Source: Clostridium cylindrosporum DSM 605 (GTDB taxonomy: Bacteria; Bacillota; Clostridia; Clostridiales; Caloramatoraceae). From it: a stretch of DNA of 64,000 nt. Positions 36,119-45,606 of the stretch are shown in pieces. A model generated the notes under the pieces. The model searched no databases. It was given only the letters and a program-made list of their open reading frames with translations, and was not told the DNA's origin. The position numbers and the translations under genes are program-made. The DNA lies in contig NZ_LFVU01000027.1 of NCBI RefSeq assembly GCF_001047375.1, positions 186,001 through 250,000 of the forward strand, given 5' to 3'. Position 1 is the stretch's first letter. Every line of letters begins with the position of its first letter.

Positions 36119-38158
36119 ATGGAAATTAATAAAATTAAAGGAGTAGGAGAAAAAACAGAAAAGGCATTATCTTCAATTAATATATATGCTTTAAATGATC
36201 TTTTTAATTATTTTCCTAGAGACTATGAATTTAGAGGTGAAAGTAAAAGGGTTGCAGAAATGATAAATGGAGAAATGGCATCCTTTATAGGAGAAGTGTA
36301 TGCTTTTCACCCTTATAAAAAATATAGTAAATTTAAAGGATATGGGAAGATAGTATTTAAAAGTGAAGATGAGTATATTACAGGAGTGTGGTTTAATCAA
36401 CCATATATATATAAGTCCTTTAAAGTAGGTGAAAAGGTATTTTTATATGGAAAGGTTGAAATATATAACTCCCATGTAGAAATGAAGGAAATACAGCATA
36501 GTAAGTTAGATGATAATACTTTAAGAAAAATATATCCTATATATCCTTTAAATAAGAACCTAACCCAAAGTACTTTAAGAAAATTAATTTTAGAAGGATT
36601 AAAGTATAAGCATGAAGAAATTATAGAATTTTTGCCAAATGAAATTTTAAAAAAGTATAATTTAATGGATTTGATGAATGCCATAGATAATATACATTTT
36701 CCAAAGGATAAGGATTCATTAAACTTTGCAAAAGAAAGAATAAAATTTAATGAATTACTTATACTAAATCTTGCTGTGCTAATGGCTAAAGAGGAATTTT
36801 CAAGAGATGAATTAGGAACAACGGTTTTAATTTCTAAAGAATTAGTAAATTTAAAAAATTCCCTTCCATTTAGTTTAACTAATGCACAATCAAAAGTAAC
36901 TAGAGAAATACTTACAGATATGAAATCAAGCACTCCTATGAACAGGCTAGTTCAAGGTGATGTTGGATCAGGTAAAACAATGGTTGCAATTATAGCAATG
37001 TTTAATGTAGTGAAAAATGGATATCAAGCAACTATGATGGCACCTACAGAAATACTCGCAATGCAGCATTATGAATCTATTACAAAGACTCTTAATGGAT
37101 TTGATATAAATGTTCAAATAATAACTGGAAGTACAACAAAAAAGCAAAAGAAAATCATATTAGATGCTATAAAAAATGGTGAAATAGACATATTGATTGG
37201 AACCCATGCACTTATAGAAGATAATGTAGAGTTTAAAAACTTAGCACTTGTTATTACAGATGAACAGCATAGATTTGGAGTAAGACAAAGAGCTAAACTT
37301 GTTAATAAGGGGAAAAATCCACATGTATTAGTTATGACAGCAACACCAATCCCTAGAACACTAGCTATTTTTATGTATGGTGATATGGATATTTCTATAA
37401 TAGATGAACTTCCACCTGGAAGACAAGAAATTGAAACATATCACATAGATTCCTCGAAAAAAGAAAGGGCATTTTCTTTTATAAAAAAACAAATTAACAG
37501 TGGTAGACAATGTTATATTGTTTGTCCGTTAGTTGAGGAATCAGAAAAACTAAGTTTAAAATCCGTAGAAGAAATGATTACAGAGTTAGAGAATAATTAT
37601 TTTAAAGGATATTCTATAGGACTTCTACATGGTAAAATGAAGTCAAAGGAAAAAGATTTAGTAATGGAAGGATTCAAAAGTGGTAGTATTCAATTACTTG
37701 TGTCTACTACAGTTATAGAAGTTGGTGTAAACGTTCCAAATGCTAGCGTTATGTATATCGAAAATGCTGAGAGATTTGGGCTTTCTCAACTTCATCAATT
37801 GAGAGGAAGAGTTGGAAGAGGAGAATACAAGTCATACTGCATTTTATCATCTGATTCTAAAACAAAAGAAAGCAGAGAAAGAATGAAGATAATGACATCT
37901 ACAACAGATGGATTTATAATTGCAGAAAAAGATATGCAGCTTAGAGGATTTGGAGAGTTTTTTGGACTACGTCAACATGGGATTTTTCAATTTAAAGTAG
38001 CAAATCTTTTTAAAGATATTGAATTGTTAAAGCAAACTAGAGAGATTGCAAAGGATATTATTAATAGTTGTAAATTAGAGTTAGAAGAATATAAAGAGCT
38101 TGGTTTAGAAGTAAGACTTAAGTACTTTGAGGAAATTGATAAAGGATCTTTTAATTAG
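36119..38158 (+). CDS. recG: ATP-dependent DNA helicase RecG
   Basis: RecG remodels stalled forks and branch-migrates Holliday junctions. The protein starts MEINKIKGVGEKTEKAL with a helix-hairpin-helix-like/wedge domain, then Walker A GDVGSGKT, the DEQH box (TDEQHRFGVRQR), TATPIPRTLA, and the C-terminal helicase half with QLRGRVGRG. I choose ATG 36119 behind AAGGTGA, giving 679 residues, close to the norm. A longer form from 35981 would overlap fakA and adds an unrelated N-terminus. Confidence 0.95.
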   Translation: MEINKIKGVGEKTEKALSSINIYALNDLFNYFPRDYEFRGESKRVAEMINGEMASFIGEVYAFHPYKKYSKFKGYGKIVFKSEDEYITGVWFNQPYIYKSFKVGEKVFLYGKVEIYNSHVEMKEIQHSKLDDNTLRKIYPIYPLNKNLTQSTLRKLILEGLKYKHEEIIEFLPNEILKKYNLMDLMNAIDNIHFPKDKDSLNFAKERIKFNELLILNLAVLMAKEEFSRDELGTTVLISKELVNLKNSLPFSLTNAQSKVTREILTDMKSSTPMNRLVQGDVGSGKTMVAIIAMFNVVKNGYQATMMAPTEILAMQHYESITKTLNGFDINVQIITGSTTKKQKKIILDAIKNGEIDILIGTHALIEDNVEFKNLALVITDEQHRFGVRQRAKLVNKGKNPHVLVMTATPIPRTLAIFMYGDMDISIIDELPPGRQEIETYHIDSSKKERAFSFIKKQINSGRQCYIVCPLVEESEKLSLKSVEEMITELENNYFKGYSIGLLHGKMKSKEKDLVMEGFKSGSIQLLVSTTVIEVGVNVPNASVMYIENAERFGLSQLHQLRGRVGRGEYKSYCILSSDSKTKESRERMKIMTSTTDGFIIAEKDMQLRGFGEFFGLRQHGIFQFKVANLFKDIELLKQTREIAKDIINSCKLELEEYKELGLEVRLKYFEEIDKGSFN

Positions 38159-38220
38159 TATACTAGCTATTCCTAGATTTTCCCCTTTTATATTAAAACT
38201 TCCTTGTTTAAAAGTCGAAT

Positions 38221-38250
38221 TTTGGGGTAAATTAATACTACAAAATCAAA
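38221..38250 (+). promoter_or_regulatory. Shared upstream box of the first SASP gene
   Basis: TTTGGGGTAAATTAATACTA is nearly the same as the sequences upstream of the two following SASP genes. It probably contains the -10 region of a forespore (sigma-G type) promoter; the -35 (GTTTA, 17 bases upstream of TAAATTAATA) is weak. Confidence 0.45.
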
Positions 38251-38267
38251 TAGGAGGTGCATATAAA

Positions 38268-38477
38268 ATGGCAAGATCAAATAGAAATAGAGTACTAATA
38301 CCAGAAGCAAAGAGTGGTTTAGACCAATTTAAAATAGAGGTAGCTAGAGAGCTTGGAATAGAAAACTATGATCAAATTGATAAGGGTAACCTTACATCAA
38401 GACAAAATGGATACGTAGGTGGAACTATGGTTAAGAAAATGGTTGAAGCCTATGAAAATGGATTAGCAGGAAAGTAA
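38268..38477 (+). CDS. Alpha/beta-type small acid-soluble spore protein 1
   Basis: A 69-residue DNA-binding spore protein of the alpha/beta SASP family, which coats forespore DNA, protects it from UV and is degraded at germination by the Gpr protease. The family core is clear: EAKSGLDQFKIEVARELG with the Gpr cleavage region, then the invariant LTSRQNGYVGGTMVKKMVEAYE. ATG 38268 follows TAGGAGGTG. It differs most from the other two copies at the N-terminus. It should be expressed late in the forespore. Confidence 0.95.
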   Translation: MARSNRNRVLIPEAKSGLDQFKIEVARELGIENYDQIDKGNLTSRQNGYVGGTMVKKMVEAYENGLAGK

Positions 38478-38514
38478 TATTACTATAATCCTAAATATAT
38501 ACAAGTTAAATTTA

Positions 38515-38558
38515 TTGAGGCATAAATAAAAGATTTTATTTATGCCTCAATTATTTTA
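38515..38558 (+). terminator. Strong terminator after SASP 1
   Basis: A perfect 17-base stem, TTGAGGCATAAATAAAA and its complement, around a two-base loop, followed by TTATTTTA. Each SASP gene therefore has its own transcript end. Confidence 0.88.
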
Positions 38559-38651
38559 TTGGAATGCTAAAGTTATTTTCTATGTATACTTTCTAGATTA
38601 AGATAATAAAGGTTTAAAAGGTATTATTTACAATGAATTTACAAAGGTTTT

Positions 38652-38690
38652 TTGGGTAAATTAATATTACAAAGATGAAAAACATCTTTT
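38652..38690 (+). repeat. Conserved promoter box and leader hairpin of SASP 2
   Basis: TTGGGTAAATTAATATTACA followed by the hairpin AAAGATG-AAAAA-CATCTTT (38671-38689). The same arrangement recurs upstream of SASP 3. GAATT lies 17 bases before TAAATTAATA, consistent with a sigma-G type -35. Confidence 0.6.
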
Positions 38691-38718
38691 GAAAATAAAT
38701 TAATAGGAGGTGCTCAAT

Positions 38719-38937
38719 ATGAGTTCAAACAATAATTCAGGAAGAAACCAAGTACTAGTATCTGAAGCAAAATCAGGATTAAACAGATTTAAGGTAGAGG
38801 TTGCAAGTGAACTAGGACTTTCAAATTATGATCAAATTGATAAGGGTAACCTTACATCAAGACAAAATGGATATGTAGGTGGAACTATGGTTAAGAGAAT
38901 GGTAGAAGCTTACGAAAACGGTCTAGCTGGAAAGTAA
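38719..38937 (+). CDS. Alpha/beta-type small acid-soluble spore protein 2
   Basis: A 72-residue SASP with EAKSGLNRFKVEVASELGL and LTSRQNGYVGGTMVKRMVEAYE. The C-terminal 30 residues are nearly identical, also at the DNA level, to the neighbouring copies, showing recent tandem duplication or gene conversion. ATG 38719 follows TAGGAGGTG; an in-frame GTG nine bases earlier overlaps the ribosome binding site. Confidence 0.95.
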   Translation: MSSNNNSGRNQVLVSEAKSGLNRFKVEVASELGLSNYDQIDKGNLTSRQNGYVGGTMVKRMVEAYENGLAGK

Positions 38938-38943
38938 TTAAAT

Positions 38944-38984
38944 AAAAAATAGAGGAACTAGAATATTCTAGTTCCTCTATTTTT
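38944..38984 (+). terminator. Terminator after SASP 2
   Basis: A near-perfect palindrome with arms AATAGAGGAACTAGAA and TTCTAGTTCCTCTATT followed by TTT. Confidence 0.88.
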
Positions 38985-39059
38985 GTGTATATATATTTAT
39001 AGTAATACCAAAAATTACATCTAAACTTAGGATAAAATGTTGAATATAAAAACATTATC

Positions 39060-39097
39060 TGGGCAAATTAATATTACAAAGATGAAAAACATCTTTT
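39060..39097 (+). repeat. Conserved promoter box and leader hairpin of SASP 3
   Basis: TGGGCAAATTAATATTACAA and the hairpin AAAGATG-AAAAA-CATCTTT (39078-39096) repeat the leader of SASP 2 almost base for base. GAATA lies 17 bases before CAAATTAATA. Confidence 0.6.
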
Positions 39098-39125
39098 AAA
39101 AATAATATTATAGGAGGTGCTTAAT

Positions 39126-39344
39126 ATGAGCACAAACAGTAGATCAGGAAGAAATCAAGTACTAGTATCTGAGGCAAAGTCAGGACTAGATAAATTTAAA
39201 CTAGAAGTTGCAAATGAAATAGGACTTTCAAACTATGACCAAATAGACAAGGGTACTTTAACATCAAGACAAAATGGATATGTAGGTGGAACTATGGTTA
39301 AGAGAATGGTAGAAGCTTACGAAAATGGTCTAGCTGGAAAGTAA
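39126..39344 (+). CDS. Alpha/beta-type small acid-soluble spore protein 3
   Basis: The third 72-residue SASP of the tandem array, with EAKSGLDKFKLEVANEIGL and the same invariant C-terminal block. It is closest to copy 2 in both protein and leader. ATG 39126 follows TAGGAGGTG. As with the others it is a single-gene unit, with a terminator on each side. Confidence 0.95.
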   Translation: MSTNSRSGRNQVLVSEAKSGLDKFKLEVANEIGLSNYDQIDKGTLTSRQNGYVGGTMVKRMVEAYENGLAGK

Positions 39345-39370
39345 AATTAATTTTATAATTAATTAAATTT

Positions 39371-39423
39371 AAATAAAAAGAAAAGGAGTAGAAAGAAATT
39401 TCTATTCCTTTTCTTTTTATTTT
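39371..39423 (+). terminator. Terminator after SASP 3
   Basis: AAAGAAAAGGAGTAGAAA pairs with TTTCTATTCCTTTTCTTT (one G-T pair) around a four-base loop, followed by T-rich sequence. Confidence 0.85.
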
Positions 39424-39497
39424 GCTCTACTCTATGCTATATTTATATATATTATTAAGATTACAGAAACTACTTTATAATATTAGGAGGAGCTTTT

Positions 39498-40061
39498 ATG
39501 AGAATAATTTCAGGAAGTGCTAAAGGAAGAAAAATAAAAACACCTGATGGGTTAGATACTAGACCTACATCAGATAGGGTGAAAGAGTCTGTCTTTAACA
39601 TTATTTTAAGATATGTTTTTGACGCAAATGTTTTAGATTTGTTTGGAGGAACAGGTAATTTAGGACTTGAAGCTTTAAGTAGAGGTGCAAATCAATGCAT
39701 TTTCGTTGAACAAAATAAAAAAGCCTATAATACTTTAAGAGAAAACATAAGTGATTTAGGGTTTGGAGAAAAAGCAGTTACATACAATAAAGATTCATTT
39801 AGTATACTAAATCAGCTAGCTATTGAAGGTAAAAGTTTTAACTTAATATTTTTAGACCCTCCATATGGGAAAGGATATGTTGAAAAGTCTATTGAGGAAA
39901 TTGATAAATTAAATCTTTTAGAGGAAGATGGTTTAATTGTTAGTGAGTATGATAATGTTGACAATGTATCTGAAAAAATAGGTAACTTCGAAGTTTATAG
40001 GACTGAAAAATATGGAAGAGTTAGAATCTCGTTTTGGAGAAAGGAGATAGGAAATGAATAA
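39498..40061 (+). CDS. rsmD: 16S rRNA (guanine-966-N2)-methyltransferase
   Basis: RsmD methylates G966 of 16S rRNA. The 187-residue protein begins [16 protein letters not shown], binds SAM through [16 protein letters not shown], and has the N2-methyltransferase motif DPPYGKG. Its end overlaps coaD by eight bases, the usual rsmD-coaD pair in Firmicutes. TTAGGAGGAGC precedes the ATG. Confidence 0.95.
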   Translation: MRIISGSAKGRKIKTPDGLDTRPTSDRVKESVFNIILRYVFDANVLDLFGGTGNLGLEALSRGANQCIFVEQNKKAYNTLRENISDLGFGEKAVTYNKDSFSILNQLAIEGKSFNLIFLDPPYGKGYVEKSIEEIDKLNLLEEDGLIVSEYDNVDNVSEKIGNFEVYRTEKYGRVRISFWRKEIGNE

Positions 40062-40545
40062 GATTGCTGTTTATCCAGGTAGTTTTGATCCTATTACAAA
40101 TGGTCATTTAGATATAATTTTGCGTACAAGTAATATTTTTGATAAGGTTATAGTAGCTGTTCTTGAAAATCCTGATAAAAAGTCACATTTATTTACCGCT
40201 GAAGAAAGAGTTAACCTTATAAAAAAGGTTACTAGTAATATACCTAATATAGAGGTAGAGTCATTTGAAGGACTTTTAGTAAACTATGTAAAGAAGAAAA
40301 ATTCTAGTGTAATAATTAGAGGCCTTAGGGCAATATCAGATTTTGAGTATGAATTTCAAATGACCCTTATGAATAGAAATCTAAATCCTGATATAGAAAC
40401 ATTTTTTATGATGACGAAAACAGATTATTCCTATCTAAGCTCTAGTGTAATAAAGCAAGTTGCACATTTTGGAGGAGGAATAAAGGGCCTTGTTCCAGAT
40501 GCAATTATAGATGATATATATAATAAAATAAAGGAAAGTAACTAG
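40054..40545 (+). CDS. coaD: Phosphopantetheine adenylyltransferase
   Basis: CoaD makes dephospho-CoA from 4'-phosphopantetheine and ATP. The 163-residue nucleotidyltransferase has [12 protein letters not shown] (the T/HxGH motif at the start), [15 protein letters not shown] and [12 protein letters not shown], the ISSSxxR-type motif. Length is standard. The stop codon lies in the stem of the terminator that follows. Confidence 0.97.
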   Translation: MNKIAVYPGSFDPITNGHLDIILRTSNIFDKVIVAVLENPDKKSHLFTAEERVNLIKKVTSNIPNIEVESFEGLLVNYVKKKNSSVIIRGLRAISDFEYEFQMTLMNRNLNPDIETFFMMTKTDYSYLSSSVIKQVAHFGGGIKGLVPDAIIDDIYNKIKESN

Positions 40546-40574
40546 GAAAGGTATCCTAGTTACTTTATTATTTT
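40535..40574. terminator. Terminator between coaD and ylbJ
   Basis: AAAGTAACTAGGA and TCCTAGTTACTTT form a 13-base stem around AAGGTA. It overlaps the end of coaD and faces the end of ylbJ, so it can serve both strands. Confidence 0.85.
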
Positions 40575-41734
40575 GATTTATTAATTATAAAACCAAGTGA
40601 ATTGAATATAAGAATCAGTACTAAAAATATTAATAGTGAACTGGTTAATAGATTACCTTCAATAGGTTTATATGTAGATATTGTTTCTGTAGTAAATAAA
40701 TTTATCTTAAGAAATAAGTAGCAGATTAAAGCTGAAAATGCACCATGGGTTACTTTGAAGAATATGTATTTTTTCATATTTAATTTAAATTTAGAAAGTA
40801 TACCAGATACCTGGCCAACAACTGCGAGTCCGCTAAAAGCAATTAGAAAGCTTAACAATATAAGTTTTGTGTTAAAAGGAGTTGAGGATATAGAAATAAT
40901 CTTACAACCATTTGACACCTCTATCAGTGATTCTAAAAGAATAATAATGTTAGATACTAGTGTAGAAGAGAGGACTCCTAGACTATTAAGAACACTTGTT
41001 AAAAAGTCAAAAAAGTTAATGTTTTTAATGAGTTCTACAATTACACAAAATAATATAATATATCCCCCTATGTATCCACAGGTTATAAGTGATGTTTTTA
41101 TTCCCTTAGATATAATATCTTCATCTAATTTTCTAAGGCCGAGTTTTGAACTTGGACCTAATGAAGAGAACGACCCTTTAAACAGAAGTCTTGAAAATAC
41201 TCCATTAATAATTGCACCAAGTATATGTGATATAAAAAGTATGTATCCTGCTAATGTACTACTTAGCATTCCTGTACCAACTGCTCCAATGATAAAAAGT
41301 GGACCAGATGTGCTACTAAAAGTAAGTATTTTCTCTGCTTCCATCTTAGAGATCTTACCCTCATCAAGTAACGTAGAAACAATTCTAGCACCTGATGGGT
41401 AGCCAGCAAATATACTCATAATAAAAGTGTAGGCTCCATAACCCGAGGTATTAAATAACTTTTTAGCAATAGGTGAAAATAAAATTCCAATGTTCTCAGG
41501 AACTTTAAGTGAGGACAGCATGTCATTAATTATAAAGAAAGGAAGAAGGGAAGGAACCACTATAAAAAGCCAAAGATTTATTCCCTCCTTCGCTGCATTA
41601 AGAGAATCATTTGGATATATTATCAGAAGTATTAGCAAAAGACCTAGTAAACAGGTAATACTAAATGTTCTATATTTTTTATGTAGCAAAAGCAATAAGA
41701 AAAATATTAAAGATATAATAAAAAAAACTTCCAT
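40568..41734 (-). CDS. ylbJ: Sporulation integral membrane protein YlbJ
   Basis: A protein of about 388 residues with roughly nine membrane segments, a NUP/Gate-type transporter-like fold (FIMSIFAGYPSGARIVSTLLDEGKIS and SSTSGPLFIIGAVGTGML are typical). In Bacillus, YlbJ is made in sporulation and is needed for spore resistance. The start is ATG 41734 after GGAG; an in-frame GTG two codons earlier is part of the spacing region. It is downstream of tmcAL on the same strand. Confidence 0.9.
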   Translation of the reverse strand: MEVFFIISLIFFLLLLLHKKYRTFSITCLLGLLLILLIIYPNDSLNAAKEGINLWLFIVVPSLLPFFIINDMLSSLKVPENIGILFSPIAKKLFNTSGYGAYTFIMSIFAGYPSGARIVSTLLDEGKISKMEAEKILTFSSTSGPLFIIGAVGTGMLSSTLAGYILFISHILGAIINGVFSRLLFKGSFSSLGPSSKLGLRKLDEDIISKGIKTSLITCGYIGGYIILFCVIVELIKNINFFDFLTSVLNSLGVLSSTLVSNIIILLESLIEVSNGCKIISISSTPFNTKLILLSFLIAFSGLAVVGQVSGILSKFKLNMKKYIFFKVTHGAFSALICYLFLKINLFTTETISTYKPIEGNLLTSSLLIFLVLILIFNSLGFIINKSK

Positions 41735-41746
41735 AGTCACTCCTTT

Positions 41747-41777
41747 AAAATACTCTCTATATAGTATGAGTATTTTA
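41747..41777. repeat. Inverted repeat between tmcAL and ylbJ
   Basis: AAAATACTC and GAGTATTTT separated by a 13-base spacer that is itself AT-rich. There is no clear T run on the minus strand, so it may be a weak terminator, a regulatory hairpin before ylbJ, or chance. Confidence 0.4.
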
Positions 41778-41794
41778 AAGATTATATGAAAAAA

Positions 41795-43009
41795 TCAATT
41801 CTTAATGTAAATAGGAGGTGTTTTTAAATCTTTTTTCGAAGTCTTAAAGTCTATATTTGAATATGCAAGTGAGTATATATCACTTGATAATATATCGTAC
41901 TTTAAAGAATCTATATCCTTTGAATTTGGCATAGATATAATAGGTAGAGAAGATGTTTTCTTAATTTTACTTAGGATTTCACGTCCCTTTTCATTAAAGC
42001 CTAGAACTCTAACGTATGTTGGTTCGAAATAATTTTTATAAACATCCCTTGTAATTCCAAATAAAGCATACAAAAGTATTCTTTGAATTCTAGTTTTAGG
42101 ATATCTTTTACCCGAAACTTCATTTATCAAGGAGACTACATCTGAAAAGTTTTCGCTTGCCTTTTTTATTTTGTTTTCCAGCCCCTCAGATACATCTACT
42201 AAAGATTCTAAGTAGTCAACAGTACATTCCCTAAGTTTATACATAATAATATCAGAAAAGCTATTAAGGCTTACTGGACCAAGGCCTTTTTCAAAGTCTT
42301 TACTTAAGAGATCAAAATTTTCATAGGGCATAGCATTTTTTATATCATGTATGTTTAAAATATTATTTCTAATCGATGTTGCACTTGATATTTCACCGGT
42401 AAGATTTATTTCTTTGTATGAATTGTTAATTCTCTCAATAGTTACAGGTTCTATTCTACTATTAAGTTTAAGTAATGCCTTTAAATATTCTACTGATAAA
42501 ATATTATTTGAGTAAGAAATAAAGTTTAAATCTTTAAGATTATGAGTATAATCTTTTATGTATTCATTTAGTGCATATTGTCTAGCACTTGGGAAAGAAA
42601 TTCCTGCATCTAAGTACTTAGTGAGAATATTTTTGTACTCTAAGGGTTCATTTACAAGAATTTTAGCAATAAACTTAAGTGACTCTAGGGATCCTTCTTC
42701 ACTTCCAAAACAAATATTATCAACAATGTTAAGTGAATCGAGTATCTTTACAGATGAATAACAAAAGCCCTCTGCGCTAGAAATACTATTAATAAATGGA
42801 AGTTCTATTACTAAATCTACACCTTGATTTAAAGCCATTTCAGCTCTTGTCCATTTATTAACAATCCCAGGCTCTCCTCTTTGAACAAAGTTACCACTCA
42901 TAACAGCAATTAGATGAGAACAAGAGGTTGTATCCTTTGCTTTTTTTATATGATAAATATGTCCATTATGCATTGGGTTGTATTCAACAATAATGCCGCA
43001 AACCTTCAT
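41795..43009 (-). CDS. tmcAL: tRNA(Met) cytidine acetate ligase TmcAL (YlbM-like)
   Basis: TmcAL activates acetate with ATP and acetylates cytidine 34 in the anticodon of elongator tRNA-Met. The 404-residue protein starts with the HxGH-type nucleotidyltransferase motif GIIVEYNPMHNGHIYHI and has MSGNFVQRGEP and FGSEEGS. Its use of acetate is notable next to pta-ackA, which make acetate, but this gene order also occurs elsewhere. The start at 43009 has an AGGAG site. Confidence 0.92.
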   Translation of the reverse strand: MKVCGIIVEYNPMHNGHIYHIKKAKDTTSCSHLIAVMSGNFVQRGEPGIVNKWTRAEMALNQGVDLVIELPFINSISSAEGFCYSSVKILDSLNIVDNICFGSEEGSLESLKFIAKILVNEPLEYKNILTKYLDAGISFPSARQYALNEYIKDYTHNLKDLNFISYSNNILSVEYLKALLKLNSRIEPVTIERINNSYKEINLTGEISSATSIRNNILNIHDIKNAMPYENFDLLSKDFEKGLGPVSLNSFSDIIMYKLRECTVDYLESLVDVSEGLENKIKKASENFSDVVSLINEVSGKRYPKTRIQRILLYALFGITRDVYKNYFEPTYVRVLGFNEKGREILSKIKKTSSLPIISMPNSKDIDSLKYDILSSDIYSLAYSNIDFKTSKKDLKTPPIYIKN

Positions 43010-43249
43010 AAATAGGCACTCCTAACTATTATTTTAATTTTCTATATAAAAGATATATTATAATATAAATCACAAAAAGAAAAGTGTATAAGTAGCTAAG
43101 TGAAAAACGTGTTAAAAATAATACAAACTGTGCAAAATAACTATAGTGTTTTTACACAAATATAGTATAATTAAATTACAATAGAAAATTTGCAAAATAG
43201 GGTTTTATAAGATAATTTTAACTAATTTAAAGATAAGGGGATGTACAAA

Positions 43250-44260
43250 ATGGGTCTTATAGAAAGAATAAGAGAAAAAGCTAAAACCGAAAAGAAGACT
43301 ATTGTTTTGCCAGAAGGAAATGAAAGGAGAACAATAAAGGCTGCACAAATCATACAGCAAGAAGGGATAGCAAATATTATTCTTTTAGGAAATGAAGTAG
43401 AAATAAAAAAGATTGCAGAGGAAGAGAAGGCTGATTTAAATGGAATTGAGATATTAGATTATTTAAATTCTGAAAAGTTTGAAAAATATGCCGAAGAATT
43501 TTATGAACTAAGAAAACATAAGGGAATGACCATTGAAAAAGCAAGGGAAACACTAAAGGATGAGATTTACTTTGGAACAATGATGGTTAAAGATAAAAAA
43601 GCAGATGGATTAGTTTCAGGTGCTATTCATTCTACTGGAGACCTTCTAAGACCAGCTCTTCAAATAATTAAAACTGCAAAGGATGCAAAAATTGTATCAA
43701 GCTTTTTTGTAATAGAAGTTCCAAATTGTGAATATGGTGAAGATGGGGTATTCTTCTTTTCAGATTGTGGAGTAAATACTGACCCAAATGCAGAGGAGCT
43801 TGCATCTATTGCACTTTCAACAGCAAAATCAGCAATTGGCCTTGCAGCAATTAAACCTAAGGTTGCTATGCTTTCGTTTTCAACTATGGGAAGCGCTAAA
43901 AGCCCAAGTACTGAAAAAGTTATAAAGGCAACTGAAATAGCAAAAGAAACACTTCCAGAAGATGTTCTGATTGACGGTGAAATACAATTGGATGCTGCAA
44001 TTGACAAAAATGTTGCTAAGATAAAGGCTCCAAACAGTAGTGTAGCAGGTAGAGCAAATATACTTGTTTTTCCCAACCTAGATGCAGGAAACATTGGCTA
44101 TAAGCTAGTACAAAGACTTGCAAAAGCAGAGGCTATAGGACCTATATGTCAAGGATTTGCAGCACCTATTAACGACCTTTCAAGAGGTTGCAATGTAGAT
44201 GATATTGTAAGTGCTGTTGCAATAACCGCTGTTCAAGCTATGGATATGTCATCTAAATAA
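43250..44260 (+). CDS. pta: Phosphate acetyltransferase
   Basis: Pta converts acetyl-CoA and phosphate to acetyl phosphate, the first step of acetate fermentation. The 336-residue protein has the short bacterial form with LPEGNERRTIKAA, DKKADGLVSGA, PNLDAGNIGYKLVQR and GPICQGFAAPINDLSRGC. The start is ATG 43250 after AAGGGG; an in-frame ATG at 43241 overlaps the site region. A TATAAT at 43166-43171 may belong to its promoter. No other feature was found in the 240-base gap before it. Confidence 0.96.
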   Translation: MGLIERIREKAKTEKKTIVLPEGNERRTIKAAQIIQQEGIANIILLGNEVEIKKIAEEEKADLNGIEILDYLNSEKFEKYAEEFYELRKHKGMTIEKARETLKDEIYFGTMMVKDKKADGLVSGAIHSTGDLLRPALQIIKTAKDAKIVSSFFVIEVPNCEYGEDGVFFFSDCGVNTDPNAEELASIALSTAKSAIGLAAIKPKVAMLSFSTMGSAKSPSTEKVIKATEIAKETLPEDVLIDGEIQLDAAIDKNVAKIKAPNSSVAGRANILVFPNLDAGNIGYKLVQRLAKAEAIGPICQGFAAPINDLSRGCNVDDIVSAVAITAVQAMDMSSK

Positions 44261-44290
44261 ATTTTTTAAAAGCAAGGGAGATGTTTATCA

Positions 44291-45487
44291 ATGAATGTGT
44301 TAGTTATTAACTGTGGTAGTTCATCACTAAAATATCAGCTAATCAGCATGGAAAAAGAAGTGGTAATGGCTAAGGGATTAGTTGAAAGAATAGGGATTGA
44401 AGGATCAATTTTAACTCATAAACCTGAGGGAAGGGATAAGATAAAGATTGAGGAGTCAATGAAGGACCATACCGACGCTATTAGATTAGTTTTAGAGGCC
44501 CTTGTTAATGAAACCTACGGTGTTATTAAGGATATGTCAGAAATAGGAGCTGTAGGACATAGAGTTGTACACGGAGGAGAAAAGTATTCAGAATCTGTTC
44601 TTATAGATGATGAAGTTATGAGAGCTCTAGAGGACTGTACATCACTAGCACCACTACATAACCCACCAAATTTAATAGGAATTAATGCATGTAAAGATCT
44701 TATGGGAAATACCCCTATGGTTGCAGTGTTTGATACAGCATTTCACCAAACAATGCCTGACTATGCATTTACATATGCCCTTCCATATGAGTTATATGAA
44801 AGTCATGGAGTAAGACGTTATGGATTCCATGGTACTAGTCATAGATTTGTTACTGCAGCTGCTGCTAATATGCTTGGAAAGAACGCAAAAGAACTTAAGC
44901 TAATTACTTGTCATCTTGGAAATGGTGCAAGTCTTGCAGCAATAGATGGAGGAAAGTCAGTTGATACAAGTATGGGCTTTACACCACTTGAAGGTCTTGT
45001 GATGGGGACTAGATGTGGAGACATAGACCCTGCAATAGTTACATATATCCAAAGAGTACTTGGAGTATCAAATGAAGAAGTTGATAATATTGTAAATAAG
45101 AAGTCAGGAGTACTTGGTATTTCAGGAATTAGTAGCGATTTTAGAGACATTGAAGAAGCTGCTGAAAAGGGAGATAAGAGGGCACAACTTGCACTCGATG
45201 TTTTCCACTATAGAGTTAGAAAATACATTGGATCATATGCTGCTGCTATGGGAGGAGTAGATGCTATTGTATTTACTGCAGGGCTTGGAGAAAACTCCCC
45301 TGAATCAAGATGCGAAATCTGCAAGGGATTAGAGTTTCTTGGAGTTAAATTTGATGAATCAAAAAATAACTTTAGAGGTAAGGCGGAATTTATATCAGCA
45401 GATGATTCTAAGGTTAAAGTTATTGTTATACCTACAAATGAAGAATTGATGATTGCTAGAGATACTAAAGAAATTGTTTGTGGATAA
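44291..45487 (+). CDS. ackA: Acetate kinase
   Basis: AckA makes ATP and acetate from acetyl phosphate. The 398-residue protein has the ASKHA-fold motifs [40 protein letters not shown] and [12 protein letters not shown]. It follows pta by 30 bases with AAGGGAG before the ATG, so the two enzymes are made together for substrate-level phosphorylation. A strong terminator closes the unit. Confidence 0.97.
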   Translation: MNVLVINCGSSSLKYQLISMEKEVVMAKGLVERIGIEGSILTHKPEGRDKIKIEESMKDHTDAIRLVLEALVNETYGVIKDMSEIGAVGHRVVHGGEKYSESVLIDDEVMRALEDCTSLAPLHNPPNLIGINACKDLMGNTPMVAVFDTAFHQTMPDYAFTYALPYELYESHGVRRYGFHGTSHRFVTAAAANMLGKNAKELKLITCHLGNGASLAAIDGGKSVDTSMGFTPLEGLVMGTRCGDIDPAIVTYIQRVLGVSNEEVDNIVNKKSGVLGISGISSDFRDIEEAAEKGDKRAQLALDVFHYRVRKYIGSYAAAMGGVDAIVFTAGLGENSPESRCEICKGLEFLGVKFDESKNNFRGKAEFISADDSKVKVIVIPTNEELMIARDTKEIVCG

Positions 45488-45502
45488 TTAGAGACAAAAA
45501 CT

Positions 45503-45543
45503 AAAATAATACTCTAGTATATACTAGAGTATTATTTTAATTT
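45503..45543 (+). terminator. Strong terminator after ackA
   Basis: AAAATAATACTCTAGTA and TACTAGAGTATTATTTT pair perfectly around a two-base loop. T residues and AT sequence follow. Confidence 0.9.
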
Positions 45544-45547
45544 AATC

Positions 45548-45576
45548 TTGACTTTTGCCTTGCGAGTTTATATAAT
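45548..45576 (+). promoter_or_regulatory. Sigma-A promoter for yceD-rpmF
   Basis: TTGACT (45548-45553), a 17-base spacer and TATAAT (45571-45576), immediately after the ackA terminator. Confidence 0.85.
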
Positions 45577-45606
45577 TATGCTTGGCACTTAATTAGAGGT
45601 GATACT

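Noticed and set aside
40755-41402. Plus-strand open frame of 215 codons opposite ylbJ
   Set aside because: It is antisense to a clear sporulation membrane gene, and it has no Shine-Dalgarno sequence or recognisable domain.
43130-43175. GTGT-TTTT-ACAC motif and TATAAT upstream of pta, considered as a redox (Rex-like) operator
   Set aside because: The sequence does not match the TTGTTAA-N4-TTAACAA type of clostridial Rex site, and the -35 is poor, so only the -10 is mentioned under pta.
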